From NCBI RefSeq assembly GCF_013402875.1, contig NZ_CP058579.1:248001-312000 (forward strand): a stretch of 64,000 nt of DNA. The letters run 5' to 3'. Every line of letters starts with the position of its first letter. The stretch's first letter is position 1. Source of the stretch: Halorarum salinum. Lineage in GTDB: Archaea; Halobacteriota; Halobacteria; Halobacteriales; Haloferacaceae. The notes under the pieces were generated by a model, which was not told where the DNA came from, ran no database searches, and saw only the letters and a program-made list of their open reading frames with translations. Shown here piece after piece: positions 8,705 through 17,305 of the stretch. The position numbers and the translations under genes are program-made.

Positions 8705-9367
8705 TCAGCCGCCGTCCTCGGCCGCCTCGTCCGTCGGGGGTCGGCCCGCACCCGCCACGTCGTCGTCGGGCCGCGTGGCGTCCGACCGCGAGTGATCCGC
8801 CAGTTCGTCGCCCAGTCCCCACTCCGCCGCGCGCCGTTTCGCCTCCTCGCGCGCCTCGCGCTTGATCGCGTCCACCCGCTCCTCGTCCGCGAGGAACGCC
8901 GCGAGCGCGTCGTGTTCCGTCCCTGCGTCGCGCCGCCCGTCGGGGGCCCGCTCGCGGCTCCGTTCCGCGAGGTCGTGGTCGGCGGCCAGCTCCCGGGCCG
9001 GGGCGCCGGGGGCGACGCGCAGGGCGTCACAGCCGTGGGCCGTCGACAGCGCGTCGGGGGGGAGCCGGTAGGTGGAGACGCGGATCGGTTCCGACCCCGC
9101 CAGCGCGGCGAGCGCCGCCGGCCCCGTGGCGTCGGCGTCGAGTTCGTACGCCAGCACCGGCACCCCGTCCGCGACCGTGAGCACCCCGTGTTCGGCGCCG
9201 TCGAGCAGCAGCGTCGACGGCGGTTCGAGCTCCAGGTAGCCGGTCAGGTCGCGGTCGAACGCGTCCCGGAGCGGGTCGCCGACGTCGTCGACGACCCGCG
9301 CCGAGAGGAGGTCCCCCTCCGGGATCGAGATCCGGGTCGACGCCGGCCCGGGCAGGCCGCCGCTCAT
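8705..9367 (-). CDS. Conserved haloarchaeal protein downstream of MinD/ParA-like ATPase
   Basis: A 220-residue soluble protein. The first 115 residues form a compact alpha/beta region (TRISIPEGDLLSARVVDDVG, STLLLDGAEHGVLTVADGVPVLAYE), followed by a charged helical stretch (ERVDAIKREAREEAKRRAAEWG) and a disordered acidic tail. Its ATG overlaps the stop of the MinD/ParA gene by 4 bp (ATGA), so the two are translationally coupled and probably act together. The arrangement recalls the accessory gene after minD2 in Haloferax; homology is my inference and was not tested. No enzymatic motif is visible. Confidence 0.8.
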   Translation of the reverse strand: MSGGLPGPASTRISIPEGDLLSARVVDDVGDPLRDAFDRDLTGYLELEPPSTLLLDGAEHGVLTVADGVPVLAYELDADATGPAALAALAGSEPIRVSTYRLPPDALSTAHGCDALRVAPGAPARELAADHDLAERSRERAPDGRRDAGTEHDALAAFLADEERVDAIKREAREEAKRRAAEWGLGDELADHSRSDATRPDDDVAGAGRPPTDEAAEDGG

Positions 9368-10131
9368 GGCCTGTCCGGGACCACCGCGCTCCGGAACCGG
9401 TCCGCCACGCCCCCGGCCTCCCCTGGTTTCGGGTCGAGCCCGGCGGCGGCGTCGCGGTAGGCGGCCGCGGCCGCCGAATCGGGCGCGTGCGCGAGCAGGG
9501 GGACGCCCGCGCTCCGCGCCTCCCGGGCGGCGTCGCTGTCGGGGACCGCCCCCAGCGTCGGCCCGCCGAAGTACCGCTCCGCCTGGTCGGTCACCCGACC
9601 GAGGTCGCCGCGGACCTTGTTGAACAGCACGCCGGCCGTCCCGGTGCCGTACGAGCGGGCGTACTCCTGGACCTTCAGCCCGTCCGACAGCGACGGGATG
9701 GTCGGCTGTAACACGACCACGACCCGGTCGGCGAGCACGATCGGGAGCACCGCCGACTTCGACGCCAGCGTCGCTGGGGAGTCGAGCAGCAGCACGTCGG
9801 CGTCGCTCGCCAGGTCCGCGACCACCTCCCGCAGCCGTCCGGGTTCGGCGGCCTCGAACGCGGCGAGGCTCGTCCCGCACGGCACCACTCGCATGCCGTG
9901 TCGCTCGTAGGTGGCGTCGGCGACGTCCGCCTCCCTCCCCTCGATCAGCAGGTCGTGGAGCGTGAGCGGCGCGTCGTCGAGTCCGGCGTGGAACAGGAGG
10001 TTCGCCATCCCCGTGTCGGCGTCCACCACGGTGACGTCGTACTCCGCGGCGAGGGCCATCCCGAGCGCGAGCGTGCTCGTCGTCTTCCCCGTCCCCCCCT
10101 TGCCGCTCGCCACGGCGAACGCCTCGACCAT
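9364..10131 (-). CDS. MinD/ParA family ATPase
   Basis: A 255-residue P-loop ATPase. It has the deviant Walker A motif KGGTGKTT (11-18), the switch-I region DADTGMANLLFHAGL and a Walker B-type LLLDSPATLAS (the hydrophobic run ending in Asp). Such ATPases dimerise on membrane or DNA and position cellular structures; haloarchaeal paralogs affect archaellum and chemoreceptor placement. A C-terminal amphipathic membrane-targeting helix is not evident. The ATG at 10131 is preferred over 10155 because an AATTATTT element lies about 28 bp upstream of it. It heads a two-gene operon with the gene at 8705-9367. Confidence 0.9.
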   Translation of the reverse strand: MVEAFAVASGKGGTGKTTSTLALGMALAAEYDVTVVDADTGMANLLFHAGLDDAPLTLHDLLIEGREADVADATYERHGMRVVPCGTSLAAFEAAEPGRLREVVADLASDADVLLLDSPATLASKSAVLPIVLADRVVVVLQPTIPSLSDGLKVQEYARSYGTGTAGVLFNKVRGDLGRVTDQAERYFGGPTLGAVPDSDAAREARSAGVPLLAHAPDSAAAAAYRDAAAGLDPKPGEAGGVADRFRSAVVPDRP

Positions 10132-10228
10132 ACGCCGGGTGGCGCCCGCTCGCACAAATAATTTCGGCGTTTCGTCGTCGAAAGGTGGTTCCGCGGCGCC
10201 GCGCGGGTTCGCGCTCGCCGGCGTCGGG

Positions 10229-11323
10229 TCACCCGCCCGCTCGACCGGACCGCTCCCGCGCGGCCGGCAGCCGCATCCGGACCGAGACGCCCGACGGCTC
10301 CAGGTTCCTGAACGTCACCTCGCCGCCGGAGGCGTCCACGACCCAGTAGATGACCCAGAGCCCGAGCCCGGTGACGTGCTGGAGCGGGAGTTCGTGGGAC
10401 CGCGAGAGGACCCTGAGCTCCTCCTCCGGGATGCTCGACCCGTCGTCGACGATCTCGACGGTTCGGAGGCCGTCCGCGTCGACGTCCGACGCGACCGAGA
10501 CCGAGAGGTCCAGCCGCTCGCCCGCGTTGTGTCGGGCGGCGTTGTCGAGCGCCTCCGAGACCGCCGTCGGGAGGTGGGGGTTCGTCCGGACGGGCGCCCG
10601 TTCGGGGACGTCCGCGGAGACGGACACCTCCGGGTTCGACCGCCGAAACTCGGCGAGCTCCCGGCGGACGACGCCCGCGAGGTCGAGGACCTCCGTCCCG
10701 CCGTCCTTCCAGAGTTCCGAGAGCAGCTGGCTCTTCTCGGAGAGCCGGTACACCCGGTCGACGTGTCCGTTGACCGTCTCGAGCGTCTCCCTCGTCTCCG
10801 GCTCCGAGGTCGACTCCGCGAGGTTCTCCCCCAGACCGCGCAGCACCGTCACCTCGTTCCGGATGTTGTGGCGCAACACGCGCTGGAGGATCGTGAGCCG
10901 CTTCGACAGCAGTTCCTGTTCGGCCCGTTCCTGCTCCACCCTGGTGACGTAGTAGCCGACGAGCGTGCCGGAACTCGCCCCGAGCGACCAGCCGATCGAG
11001 AGGACGAACCAGGCCTCCGGCGTCGGCTCCGCCGTGAGCCGTCGGACGACGACGAACAGCGTGGCCAGCAACCCGACGACGACGCCGGCCGCGAGGCCGA
11101 TCGAAACGATCCTGAGCACGTCCCCCGCGGGGACCGACCCGGCACGGACTCTGTGACCCACGGCGAAGCACGCCAGCGCGAACACGAGCAGGATCGACGC
11201 CTCGGCGAGTTCCGAAAGGAGGGGGTCGGCGTCGAGGACGACGTGCAGGCCGGCGAGAAGCAGGATCGCCACCCCCTCGACGTGGATGAGCGAACCGATC
11301 ACGCCCGACCTGGATCGTCCCAT
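10229..11323 (-). CDS. Membrane sensor histidine kinase
   Basis: A 364-residue protein. About five transmembrane helices fill residues 8-125 with no large external loop, so it probably senses within the membrane. The dimerisation/phosphoacceptor helix holds QRVLRHNIRNEV, phosphoacceptor His152. The ATPase domain follows, with N-box EALDNAARHN, a G1-like VDDGSSIPEEEL and the G2 box GLGLWVIYWVV. VDDGSS replaces the usual D-x-G-x-G, so ATP binding may be atypical. The ATG at 11323 is chosen because a TAAATATATC promoter lies about 28 bp upstream; longer in-frame extensions are arginine-rich noise. No response regulator is adjacent. Confidence 0.88.
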   Translation of the reverse strand: MGRSRSGVIGSLIHVEGVAILLLAGLHVVLDADPLLSELAEASILLVFALACFAVGHRVRAGSVPAGDVLRIVSIGLAAGVVVGLLATLFVVVRRLTAEPTPEAWFVLSIGWSLGASSGTLVGYYVTRVEQERAEQELLSKRLTILQRVLRHNIRNEVTVLRGLGENLAESTSEPETRETLETVNGHVDRVYRLSEKSQLLSELWKDGGTEVLDLAGVVRRELAEFRRSNPEVSVSADVPERAPVRTNPHLPTAVSEALDNAARHNAGERLDLSVSVASDVDADGLRTVEIVDDGSSIPEEELRVLSRSHELPLQHVTGLGLWVIYWVVDASGGEVTFRNLEPSGVSVRMRLPAARERSGRAGG

Positions 11324-11348
11324 CGGGAGACGGATCGCGACCCGAGCT

Positions 11349-11358
11349 GATATATTTA
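11349..11358 (-). promoter_or_regulatory. TATA element of the histidine kinase gene
   Basis: On the minus strand the AT-only core TAAATATATC is embedded in very GC-rich DNA. Its centre is about 30 bp before the ATG at 11323, so the transcript should start at or within a few bases of that codon. This decides the start. Confidence 0.7.
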
Positions 11359-11592
11359 CGGGAAGGGCGGTCGAATGATAGCCGGCACGGTCGACGGGGC
11401 GGGCGGACGACGACACCGTGCCCTCGGAGTCCGCCGACCACGTCGCCACACCTGGGCGCCGACTCCACTCGGGCGGCTTCGGCGACTTCCGGAGCGAACC
11501 CCCGCATCGACGTCTCCGGCTATGGCTCCCGAGGCGACGCTCACCGGACCGCACGGTCGAACGGACCGACGACGGAGGCTAGCGACCGGCGA

Positions 11593-11790
11593 TCAGAGCC
11601 GGAACTCCCGCCGCTCGATCCCGCCACATCGGGGACAGACGCGCCGATACACGAGCCGACCGTCGCGGTATCGGGTCGTCCACTCGCCGGCCGCTTCCGC
11701 GGTCCCGCACGCGCCGCAGCGCTCGGTGCCGCGGAGGCGGTCGCGGTAGCGGTCGAGCGGGGTCGTCCCGCGGGTGCCTGCGGCTGCCAT
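11593..11790 (-). CDS. Small zinc-ribbon protein (HVO_0649-like)
   Basis: A 65-residue protein with two CxxC knuckles, Cys25/Cys28 and Cys52/Cys55, flanking a short basic beta-hairpin (TTRYRDGRLVYRRVCPRCG). This is the layout of the small haloarchaeal single-zinc proteins annotated as HVO_0649 family. Such proteins are mostly uncharacterised and are thought to bind nucleic acid or partner proteins. A minus-strand ACTTTTGC element about 26 bp upstream supports the ATG at 11790. The family name is from memory of length and spacing, so the specific assignment is moderate. Confidence 0.75.
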   Translation of the reverse strand: MAAAGTRGTTPLDRYRDRLRGTERCGACGTAEAAGEWTTRYRDGRLVYRRVCPRCGGIERREFRL

Positions 11791-11882
11791 ACGTTAGCAT
11801 ACGTCGTGGGGCCGCAAAAGTCCCTAGGGTGGGTACCGCCGGTTCCCGCCCGCGGCGTTCGCCGCCGGGGACGTCGGGCGGG

Positions 11883-12131
11883 CTACTCGCCGAACAGTTC
11901 GTCGACCGCGTCGCGGGCCGCCCGGGCCGCTTCGTCCGCGACCTCGTCGGCGTCCGCGTCCGCGTCGGCCGGCGGGTTGACGTACACGTCCACCTCGAGC
12001 ACGCCGTCCTCGAACGTAATCGTCACGTCGAAGTCGACGAGGTCGGCCTGCCGGTACCGCGAGAGGACGACGCCCTCCGCGGCCTCGGAGGCGACCTCGA
12101 CGACGCGCTCGTCGGTCGGTTCCGCGGCCAT
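11883..12131 (-). CDS. DUF3194 family protein
   Basis: An 82-residue acidic protein with an alternating strand pattern (ADLVDFDVTITFEDGVLEVDVYVN) and a C-terminal helix rich in Asp/Glu/Ala. Length and sequence match the archaeal DUF3194 family, which is typically encoded directly after prefoldin beta, as here with a 4-bp gap. Function is unknown; the linkage suggests a role with prefoldin or protein quality control. Confidence 0.88.
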   Translation of the reverse strand: MAAEPTDERVVEVASEAAEGVVLSRYRQADLVDFDVTITFEDGVLEVDVYVNPPADADADADEVADEAARAARDAVDELFGE

Positions 12132-12135
12132 CGCC

Positions 12136-12531
12136 TTACGCGCCGCCCGCGCCGCCGGGGCCCATCCCGGCCGGGCCGCCGCCCGCGCCGCCCTGCAGCA
12201 TCTGCTGGAGTTCGGTCTGGAGGTCCTCGAACTGCTCCTGGACGCGCTCCTCCTGCTTCGAGAAGCGCTCGGCCCGCATCTCGAGGGTGTCGACCTTCTC
12301 CTCGAGGTCCTCGTACGCCTCGTCGTACTCCGTCTCCACGAGGAGTTCGCCGACCTCGCGGTACATCGGGGTGCCCTCGTCGATCTCCTCGAGCGCCTCG
12401 AGCGCCGTCTTCGACTCCGTGAGGGAGTTCTCGGTCGCCTGCTTCTGCTCGGCGAGCTGCTGGGCCTGCTCCTGCAGGTCCTGTAGCTCCTCGATCTTCT
12501 CCTGTGCTTCCGGCGGCAGATTGCCCTGCAT
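12136..12531 (-). CDS. pfdB: Prefoldin subunit beta
   Basis: A 131-residue prefoldin beta chain. Two long coiled-coil helices (about residues 8-45 and 75-115, rich in Gln/Glu heptads) flank the beta-hairpin segment [20 protein letters not shown] typical of this subunit. With alpha subunits it forms the hexameric jellyfish chaperone that hands unfolded proteins to the thermosome. The C-terminus carries a Gly/Ala/Met-rich tail. A minus-strand GGTTTTTCAC element about 26 bp upstream supports the ATG at 12531. DUF3194 follows in the same operon. Confidence 0.95.
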   Translation of the reverse strand: MQGNLPPEAQEKIEELQDLQEQAQQLAEQKQATENSLTESKTALEALEEIDEGTPMYREVGELLVETEYDEAYEDLEEKVDTLEMRAERFSKQEERVQEQFEDLQTELQQMLQGGAGGGPAGMGPGGAGGA

Positions 12532-12679
12532 GGATGGGTACTCGGGCTTCGGCGTGAAAAACCCGGTTATTGCGGGACGCGAGGGGTCGAACGGAGGAAG
12601 GCCGCGGCGTTCGCTCTACCCCTCGAAAACGGGTACGCTCGGCGCCGCGGGCCCGAACCGCCACGCGGCCGGGTCGAAC

Positions 12680-12961
12680 TCACTCCGGGCCCGCCCCGGC
12701 CGCCGCGTCGATCGCGTCCTCGGCGACGCCGACGAGCCGCGCCCAGGTGTTCGTCCCCGCGCGGAGGGCGACGAGGTCCCGCGCGCGGATCCGCACCGCG
12801 ACGGTCGATCCGTCCCGGGAGACGGTCGCCCGCGAGCGGTCGTCGTCCACCTCGCCGACCTCGACGGCGACGGCGTCGTGGACGTCGCGTGCGCGGCGCT
12901 GGTCGGGGTAGGGGAAGCGCAGAACCGCGCCGTGGGCGTACTCGGGGGCGTCCGCGCACAT
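12680..12961 (-). CDS. pcc1: KEOPS complex subunit Pcc1
   Basis: A 93-residue protein matching Pcc1, the dimerising subunit of KEOPS, which makes the universal N6-threonylcarbamoyladenosine at position 37 of ANN-decoding tRNAs. The beta-strand block HGAVLRFPYPDQRRARDVHDAV and the late segment ARDLVALRAGTNTWARLVGVAEDAI (broken by no gaps) are typical. It lies 9 bp downstream of rpoP and belongs to the L37Ae-RpoP-Pcc1 operon, a conserved haloarchaeal arrangement. Confidence 0.9.
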   Translation of the reverse strand: MCADAPEYAHGAVLRFPYPDQRRARDVHDAVAVEVGEVDDDRSRATVSRDGSTVAVRIRARDLVALRAGTNTWARLVGVAEDAIDAAAGAGPE

Positions 12962-12970
12962 CGGCCGCGC

Positions 12971-13105
12971 CTACTCCACGTCGACTTCCTTCACGACCGG
13001 CGCGCGCTCCTTCAGGAGCACGCGGTGGCCGCAGTAGGGGCAGCGGACGCCGCCGTACTCGTCGAGTTCGACGTCTCGCTTGCAGCGGGAGCACTTGTAG
13101 CTCAT
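12971..13105 (-). CDS. rpoP: DNA-directed RNA polymerase subunit P
   Basis: A 44-residue protein beginning [19 protein letters not shown]. It has zinc knuckles Cys5/Cys8 and Cys22/Cys25 and the [16 protein letters not shown] signature of archaeal RpoP (eukaryotic Rpb12), which bridges Rpo3 and Rpo2 in the polymerase core. Full family length. It starts 38 bp after the L37Ae stop and ends 9 bp before pcc1, so all three are probably one transcript. Confidence 0.97.
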   Translation of the reverse strand: MSYKCSRCKRDVELDEYGGVRCPYCGHRVLLKERAPVVKEVDVE

Positions 13106-13143
13106 TGTGTGATGGTGGGGTGGGAGGTACTTGTGTCCCGGGG

Positions 13144-13425
13144 TTACTCGTCGCCCGCCTCGTCCTCGCCCTCGAGGGCAGCGCGGATGGAGCGGCGCAC
13201 GGAGCGGCCGCCCGGCGTCTCGGGTCGGTAGGCGCCGCCCGTGAACTGCTCGCCGGTCTCCTCGTTCACCCAGATGCCGGTGCCGACGCGCTTCACCGAG
13301 TCGCCGTCGACGGTCGCGGACTCCATCTCCGCCTCGATCTCGGAGACGCGCCTGCGGGCAACACGCCCGTATCGGGCGCCGAACCGCCCGGCGCTCCCGA
13401 TCGTTCGCGCCTTGTTTTCAGCCAT
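13144..13425 (-). CDS. rpl37ae: 50S ribosomal protein L37Ae (eL43), zinc-ribbon cysteines absent
   Basis: A 93-residue large-subunit protein: [18 protein letters not shown] is the diagnostic N-terminal rRNA-binding motif, and GTGIW and [13 protein letters not shown] are the conserved later blocks. Classical L37Ae carries four zinc-ligand cysteines around GTGIW. Here the corresponding segments read [11 protein letters not shown] and VNEETGEQ, with no cysteine anywhere in the protein. The fold is presumably kept without zinc. The ATG at 13425 is supported by a minus-strand GGTTTTTACC element about 30 bp upstream; the longer in-frame extension is noise. First gene of the L37Ae-rpoP-pcc1 operon. 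Confidence 0.93.
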   Translation of the reverse strand: MAENKARTIGSAGRFGARYGRVARRRVSEIEAEMESATVDGDSVKRVGTGIWVNEETGEQFTGGAYRPETPGGRSVRRSIRAALEGEDEAGDE

Positions 13426-13569
13426 AGTGGCCGGGGATTCGGCGGACGCGGGTAAAAACCCCGCGAAACGCCGCGACGGCCGACGGACCCGACGACGGGG
13501 CCACGCGACCACGAGCGCCACGCGAGGACGACGGCTTCGGCGAGGCGCCGGCTGCAGCGAGGACGACGG

Positions 13570-14346
13570 CTACGCGAACTCCTCGTCCGCCAGCGCGTCG
13601 TTCAGGTCCTCCCGGACGAGTTCGCCCACCTCGCGCTCGCCAGCGGTCGTCACGACGCGGTTCTCCTGGACGCTCGACCCGTTCCGGAGGAGCAGGCGGA
13701 CGTTGCCGTGCTCGTCCGCGCGGGTCACCTTGGCGCGGACGCCCGTCCGCGAGCCGGACCCGCCGGCGTCGATGGGTCCGGGGATGATCTTCTTCACGTG
13801 CGGGTGCTCCGCCACGGAACGGATCGCCCGCCAGCCCTTCCGCCCGCCGATGAGCGTCGAGTGGGCGCCGCCGAGCTTCTCGGCCGGCGCCGCGTCGACG
13901 ACGTCCAGCGACGGGTCGCCGTGGCGCGCGAGCACCGCCTCGACCGGGTCGTCGTCGGGGACCCGGTAGAACTCGTGGCGGAGCTGTGCGCGGGTCTCCC
14001 GGAGGGGGTCCCGCTCGCCGGCCGCGTACACCGTCTCCGGTCGCTTGCGGCGGATCTCGTCGGCGACGCGGCCGGCGTAGTTCCGGAGCTGCGTCCGGGC
14101 GGTCCGCTCGCCGTCGTCCGGGACGGTCGTCACGGCCGTCCGACCCAGGACCTCCCCCTCGTCGCCATCCGGGGACGCGTTCGACGGGCGTTCGCCCGGG
14201 CCGTCCTCCGCTCGTGTGTCGAGCATCGTGAGCGTCGCCCGGTCCCCCCCGAACTCGACGACGACGACGTCGCAGTTGGCGGTCGAGCAGCGCAGACAGT
14301 AGTCCCCGGGCCGATCGAGGGACGCGCCGCACCGCCGGCAGTTCAT
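13570..14346 (-). CDS. DUF2103 domain-containing putative metal-binding protein
   Basis: A 258-residue protein. An N-terminal zinc ribbon has CRRC (residues 3-6) and CLRC (17-20). It is followed by an alpha/beta domain and the DUF2103 core (KLGGAHSTLIGGRKGWRAI, HPHVKKIIPGPID), then an OB-like tail with RNGSSVQENRVVTTAG. Neighbouring L37Ae and polymerase genes and the basic GGRKGW loop suggest an RNA- or ribosome-related role; no function is established to my knowledge. About 145 bp separate it from L37Ae, so it probably has its own promoter. Confidence 0.85.
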   Translation of the reverse strand: MNCRRCGASLDRPGDYCLRCSTANCDVVVVEFGGDRATLTMLDTRAEDGPGERPSNASPDGDEGEVLGRTAVTTVPDDGERTARTQLRNYAGRVADEIRRKRPETVYAAGERDPLRETRAQLRHEFYRVPDDDPVEAVLARHGDPSLDVVDAAPAEKLGGAHSTLIGGRKGWRAIRSVAEHPHVKKIIPGPIDAGGSGSRTGVRAKVTRADEHGNVRLLLRNGSSVQENRVVTTAGEREVGELVREDLNDALADEEFA

Positions 14347-14463
14347 ACCGGGGGTCAGGCCGCGGGGCCGGATAAGCGCGTCCGTTCGCGGGGATGGATC
14401 GCGCTCCGCGAGACGGAATCGTCGGCTCGGGTCGAGTCGAGCGTCCCCGATCGGGCGCGGCGG

Positions 14464-15423
14464 TCAGGGTCGAACGAACGCGTCGTCCAGCCGGTCGGCC
14501 GCGAGCGCGGCGACCGTGCGGACCGTCGTCTTCTGGAGGTTCAGGTCGCTGTACAGACAGCCCAGTTCGACGAGCGTCCGCTCGCTCCCGTGGAAGTCGT
14601 ACGTGTTCCGCGCGAGCCGTCCCTCCGGACAGCGTGTCGTCGCCACGATCGGCACGTCGGCCTCGCGAAGCCGTTCGAGCGCCGGGACGATCCCCGGCGG
14701 AACGTGGCCCGCGCCGAGCGCGGCCAGACAGACCGCGTCGCCGTCCGCGCACGCGTCGAGGAGGGCGGTCGACGCGTCGAACGTGACCGTGACGGCTTCG
14801 ACGTCGACCGACAGCCCCTCGCGGTCCGGCGAGAGCGTCGGGTCGGGGTTCTCCGCCCGTCGACGCCAGGTGACGCGGTCCTCCTCGACGACCGCGAGGG
14901 GGCCGAACTCGGGCGACCGGAACGTGTCGACGTTCGTGCTGTTCGTCTTCGTCGCCTCCCGTGCGGCGTGGACGCGGCCGTTGAAACAGACCAGCGTCCC
15001 CGCGTCGCGGCCGACGAGGCCGCCCGCGACGCGGACGCTCGCGAGCAGGTTCGCGGGACCGTCCGGCCCCGCGAGCGACGGGTTCCGCATCGCGCCGGTG
15101 AAGACGACGGGCGTCCCGCCGTCGTAACAGAGGTCCACGAAGTAGGCGGCCTCCTCGAGGACGTCCGTCCCCTGGGTGACGACGACGCCCGTGGTCCCGG
15201 GGTCGTCGTCGAACTCCCGGATCCGTTCGACCAGGTCCAGGAGGTCCTCGTAGGTGAGATGCGGGCTCGGCACGGTCGCGAACTCGAGCGTCTCGACGTC
15301 CGCGACGTCCCCGAGGCCGGGGACCGCGTCCACGAGGTCCCGTCCCGAGAGCGACGGGCTCGCCCCGTCGCCGTCGGACGTCGACGCGATGGTTCCCCCG
15401 AGTGAGACGACGACGACTGTCAT
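14464..15423 (-). CDS. L-asparaginase, type I/II family
   Basis: A 319-residue asparaginase. The first catalytic threonine is Thr11 in VVSLGGTIAST, and the second triad is TQGTD (Thr86-Asp87). Further family blocks are FTGAMRNPSLAGPDGPANL and the lysine-bearing ATKTNSTNVDTF. It hydrolyses L-asparagine to aspartate and ammonia, probably in the cytosol because no signal peptide is present. It ends with an intact C-terminal domain. The start ATG is at 15423; the AT-rich block at 15505-15536 lies about 85-110 bp upstream, so a short leader is likely. It is not the GatD subunit: that protein's N-terminal extension is lacking. Confidence 0.92.
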   Translation of the reverse strand: MTVVVVSLGGTIASTSDGDGASPSLSGRDLVDAVPGLGDVADVETLEFATVPSPHLTYEDLLDLVERIREFDDDPGTTGVVVTQGTDVLEEAAYFVDLCYDGGTPVVFTGAMRNPSLAGPDGPANLLASVRVAGGLVGRDAGTLVCFNGRVHAAREATKTNSTNVDTFRSPEFGPLAVVEEDRVTWRRRAENPDPTLSPDREGLSVDVEAVTVTFDASTALLDACADGDAVCLAALGAGHVPPGIVPALERLREADVPIVATTRCPEGRLARNTYDFHGSERTLVELGCLYSDLNLQKTTVRTVAALAADRLDDAFVRP

Positions 15424-15504
15424 GGGCCACCGTTCGCCCGCTCCGTCTTGAACCGGTCGGCCGGCGGCCACCGCCGGAGTTCGAACCCGCCTGACCGGAC
15501 GAGT

Positions 15505-15536
15505 ACACATATAGTATATCGTATTACGCGATACGA
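15505..15536. promoter_or_regulatory. AT-rich promoter with a 6-bp dyad
   Basis: A 32-bp AT-rich island in GC-rich DNA contains a TATA-like run (minus strand TATACTATATG) beside an inverted repeat: TCGTAT at 15519-15524 and ATACGA at 15531-15536, spaced by 6 bp. The position fits the asparaginase promoter with an operator just upstream, though the distance to the ATG (about 85 bp or more) is long for this organism. Confidence 0.4.
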
Positions 15537-15599
15537 AATTCGCCGGTCGGCGGTTCGAGGCAGCTTCCCCGGCCGGCTTCCGACGGGCCGAAAACAGGC

Positions 15600-15885
15600 G
15601 AGGCCTTCGAGGAGCGTACCGACGGTGAATCCCACGGTCGCGGCGAGCATGCCGACCGCGAGCGTCTCCGTCTCGTCGACGTACCACGGCCGTTACGTGA
15701 CTGGACTTCGACTCGCCCACACGGCGAAGAACGCGGCGCCGAGGACGCCGGCCACGACCGCGAAGGTCGCGACGATGCCGTCGTCGCCCCGTGGAAGCGT
15801 TCGGCGAGGTACGCGCCGGACGCCCCGATCTCGTCGCCCGACGGCGCTCCGAGCACGACGTTCGACCCCGCGCCGGCGAGCGTGA
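15600..15885 (-). pseudogene. Decayed small membrane-protein gene
   Basis: Reading leftward, three frames together look like one broken protein. VTLAGAGSNVVLGAP and SGAYLAERFHG lie in one frame. DDGIVATFAVVAGVLGAAFF, a clear transmembrane helix, is in the next and stops in WASRSPVT. A second helix, LAVGMLAATVGFTVGTLLEG, is in a third. At least two frameshifts would be needed, so nothing intact is encoded. I do not recognise the family. It occupies most of the gap between asparaginase and TruD. Confidence 0.35.
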
Positions 15886-15910
15886 CGGCCGTACGGTCGC
15901 TACCGGCCGG

Positions 15911-17305
15911 TCAGAGCCGCTCGGGGTCGGTCTTCAGGTACTCCCGGAGCACCGTCGTCGCGTACGCCCCCGAGGGGAGCGCGAACGAGAACACCGGGTC
16001 GCCGTCCCGCCCGCCGACCGCGAGGTCGGTCGGAAGCGCCACCGCGCGACGCGTCCCGGTCGACTCGAACTCGCCGGGGAGCGCGAAGTCCCCGCGCTCG
16101 ACCCCGAGTTCGGCCAGCACCTCGCGCTCGATCTCCCCCGGCTCCCCGTCCGCGAACTCGGTTCCGGTGCCGACGAGCGGGGCGGTGACGAACGCCCGGC
16201 CGCGCTCGCAGTGGCGCGCGAGCACGTCCACTCGACCCTCGGTGGCGCGCTGGGCGCGGTCGGGATCGGGCTTGGGGTGCTTCGTCTCCCGCTCCGCGAA
16301 GCAGCAGACGTCCCCCTCCACGGGACGGTGGAACGGTAGCCGGCGGCGGAGTCGCTCGCTCACGATTCGGTTGAAGGCGTACGACTGCGCGGCGTTGACG
16401 AAGAGGCGCTGGAGGTTCGACGGGACCGCCTCGAGCGCCTCGCGCCAGCCGGCCCCGTCGGCGAGTCGGTGGAGCATCGACCGCTCGTAGCGGAGCCGTC
16501 CGGGCATCGCGTCGAGGGCGGCGGTCCAGTCCGGTTCGGCGGCGTCGGCCTCCCGTTCGACCACCTCGCGGGCGGCCTGGGAGTCCTCGGGTTCCGTGTC
16601 GTACGGGTTCCCGACGTACGCGAGCACCGCGCCGCGCCAGTCGCCCCGGAGGACGTGGAGGCCGACGTCGTGGGTGACGGGGCGTCGGCTGCCGAACCGC
16701 TGGTGGCCGAAGTAGTTCGGGACGGCGACGGTGACGGGGTCGTCGTCCGACGCCGCGTCGTCGCCCGCGCCACCCGCACCATCGTCGCCGTCGGCATCGC
16801 CGGCGCCGTCACCGCCGCCGGCGAACGCCCGGAGGTCGGCGGTGACGGGCGCGGGGTCGCCCTCCGCGTCGCGGACCCGGACCTCGAACTCGTTGCCGGC
16901 GAGGTCGCCGAAGGTGAGCGCGCGGCCGGTCCGGCCGAGCACCGCCACGTCGGCGTCCGGCACCTCGGGGAGGTCGTCGGGGTCGATCCCGTCGACGGTG
17001 AAAAGCTGGGTCGTCACGGCGTGCTTGTCCTTCGTGCCGGCCCAGGAGACGCGCTCGCGGCTGATCCCCAGGTCGTCCGACAGGCGGCCGGCGAAGTCGT
17101 TGGTGTCCCAGCCCCGGAGCGTGACCCGGAGGAGGACGTGCGGGTAGGAGCCGGGGTCCGAGTCGACGGGTTCGGGGTCCATCCGCTCGCGCTCGCGGAC
17201 GACGAAGTCCTCCGGCTCCTCGCGGAGGCGGCCGCCGATGCCGTCGGCGTCGCTGACGTAGAAGTCGACGCCGACGACCCGCTCGCGGGGGTGGGCCTCC
17301 CGCAT
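15911..17305 (-). CDS. truD: tRNA pseudouridine(13) synthase TruD
   Basis: A 464-residue TruD-family pseudouridine synthase, which modifies U13 of tRNA. The catalytic aspartate is Asp93 in [13 protein letters not shown]; other hallmarks are [29 protein letters not shown] and the C-terminal [14 protein letters not shown]. Residues about 162-190 are a Gly/Asp/Ala-only insertion, a disordered halophile-specific loop between catalytic blocks. The ATG at 17305 overlaps the pth2 stop codon by one base, so the two are translationally coupled. Upstream in-frame codons belong to pth2's shadow. Confidence 0.95.
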   Translation of the reverse strand: MREAHPRERVVGVDFYVSDADGIGGRLREEPEDFVVRERERMDPEPVDSDPGSYPHVLLRVTLRGWDTNDFAGRLSDDLGISRERVSWAGTKDKHAVTTQLFTVDGIDPDDLPEVPDADVAVLGRTGRALTFGDLAGNEFEVRVRDAEGDPAPVTADLRAFAGGGDGAGDADGDDGAGGAGDDAASDDDPVTVAVPNYFGHQRFGSRRPVTHDVGLHVLRGDWRGAVLAYVGNPYDTEPEDSQAAREVVEREADAAEPDWTAALDAMPGRLRYERSMLHRLADGAGWREALEAVPSNLQRLFVNAAQSYAFNRIVSERLRRRLPFHRPVEGDVCCFAERETKHPKPDPDRAQRATEGRVDVLARHCERGRAFVTAPLVGTGTEFADGEPGEIEREVLAELGVERGDFALPGEFESTGTRRAVALPTDLAVGGRDGDPVFSFALPSGAYATTVLREYLKTDPERL

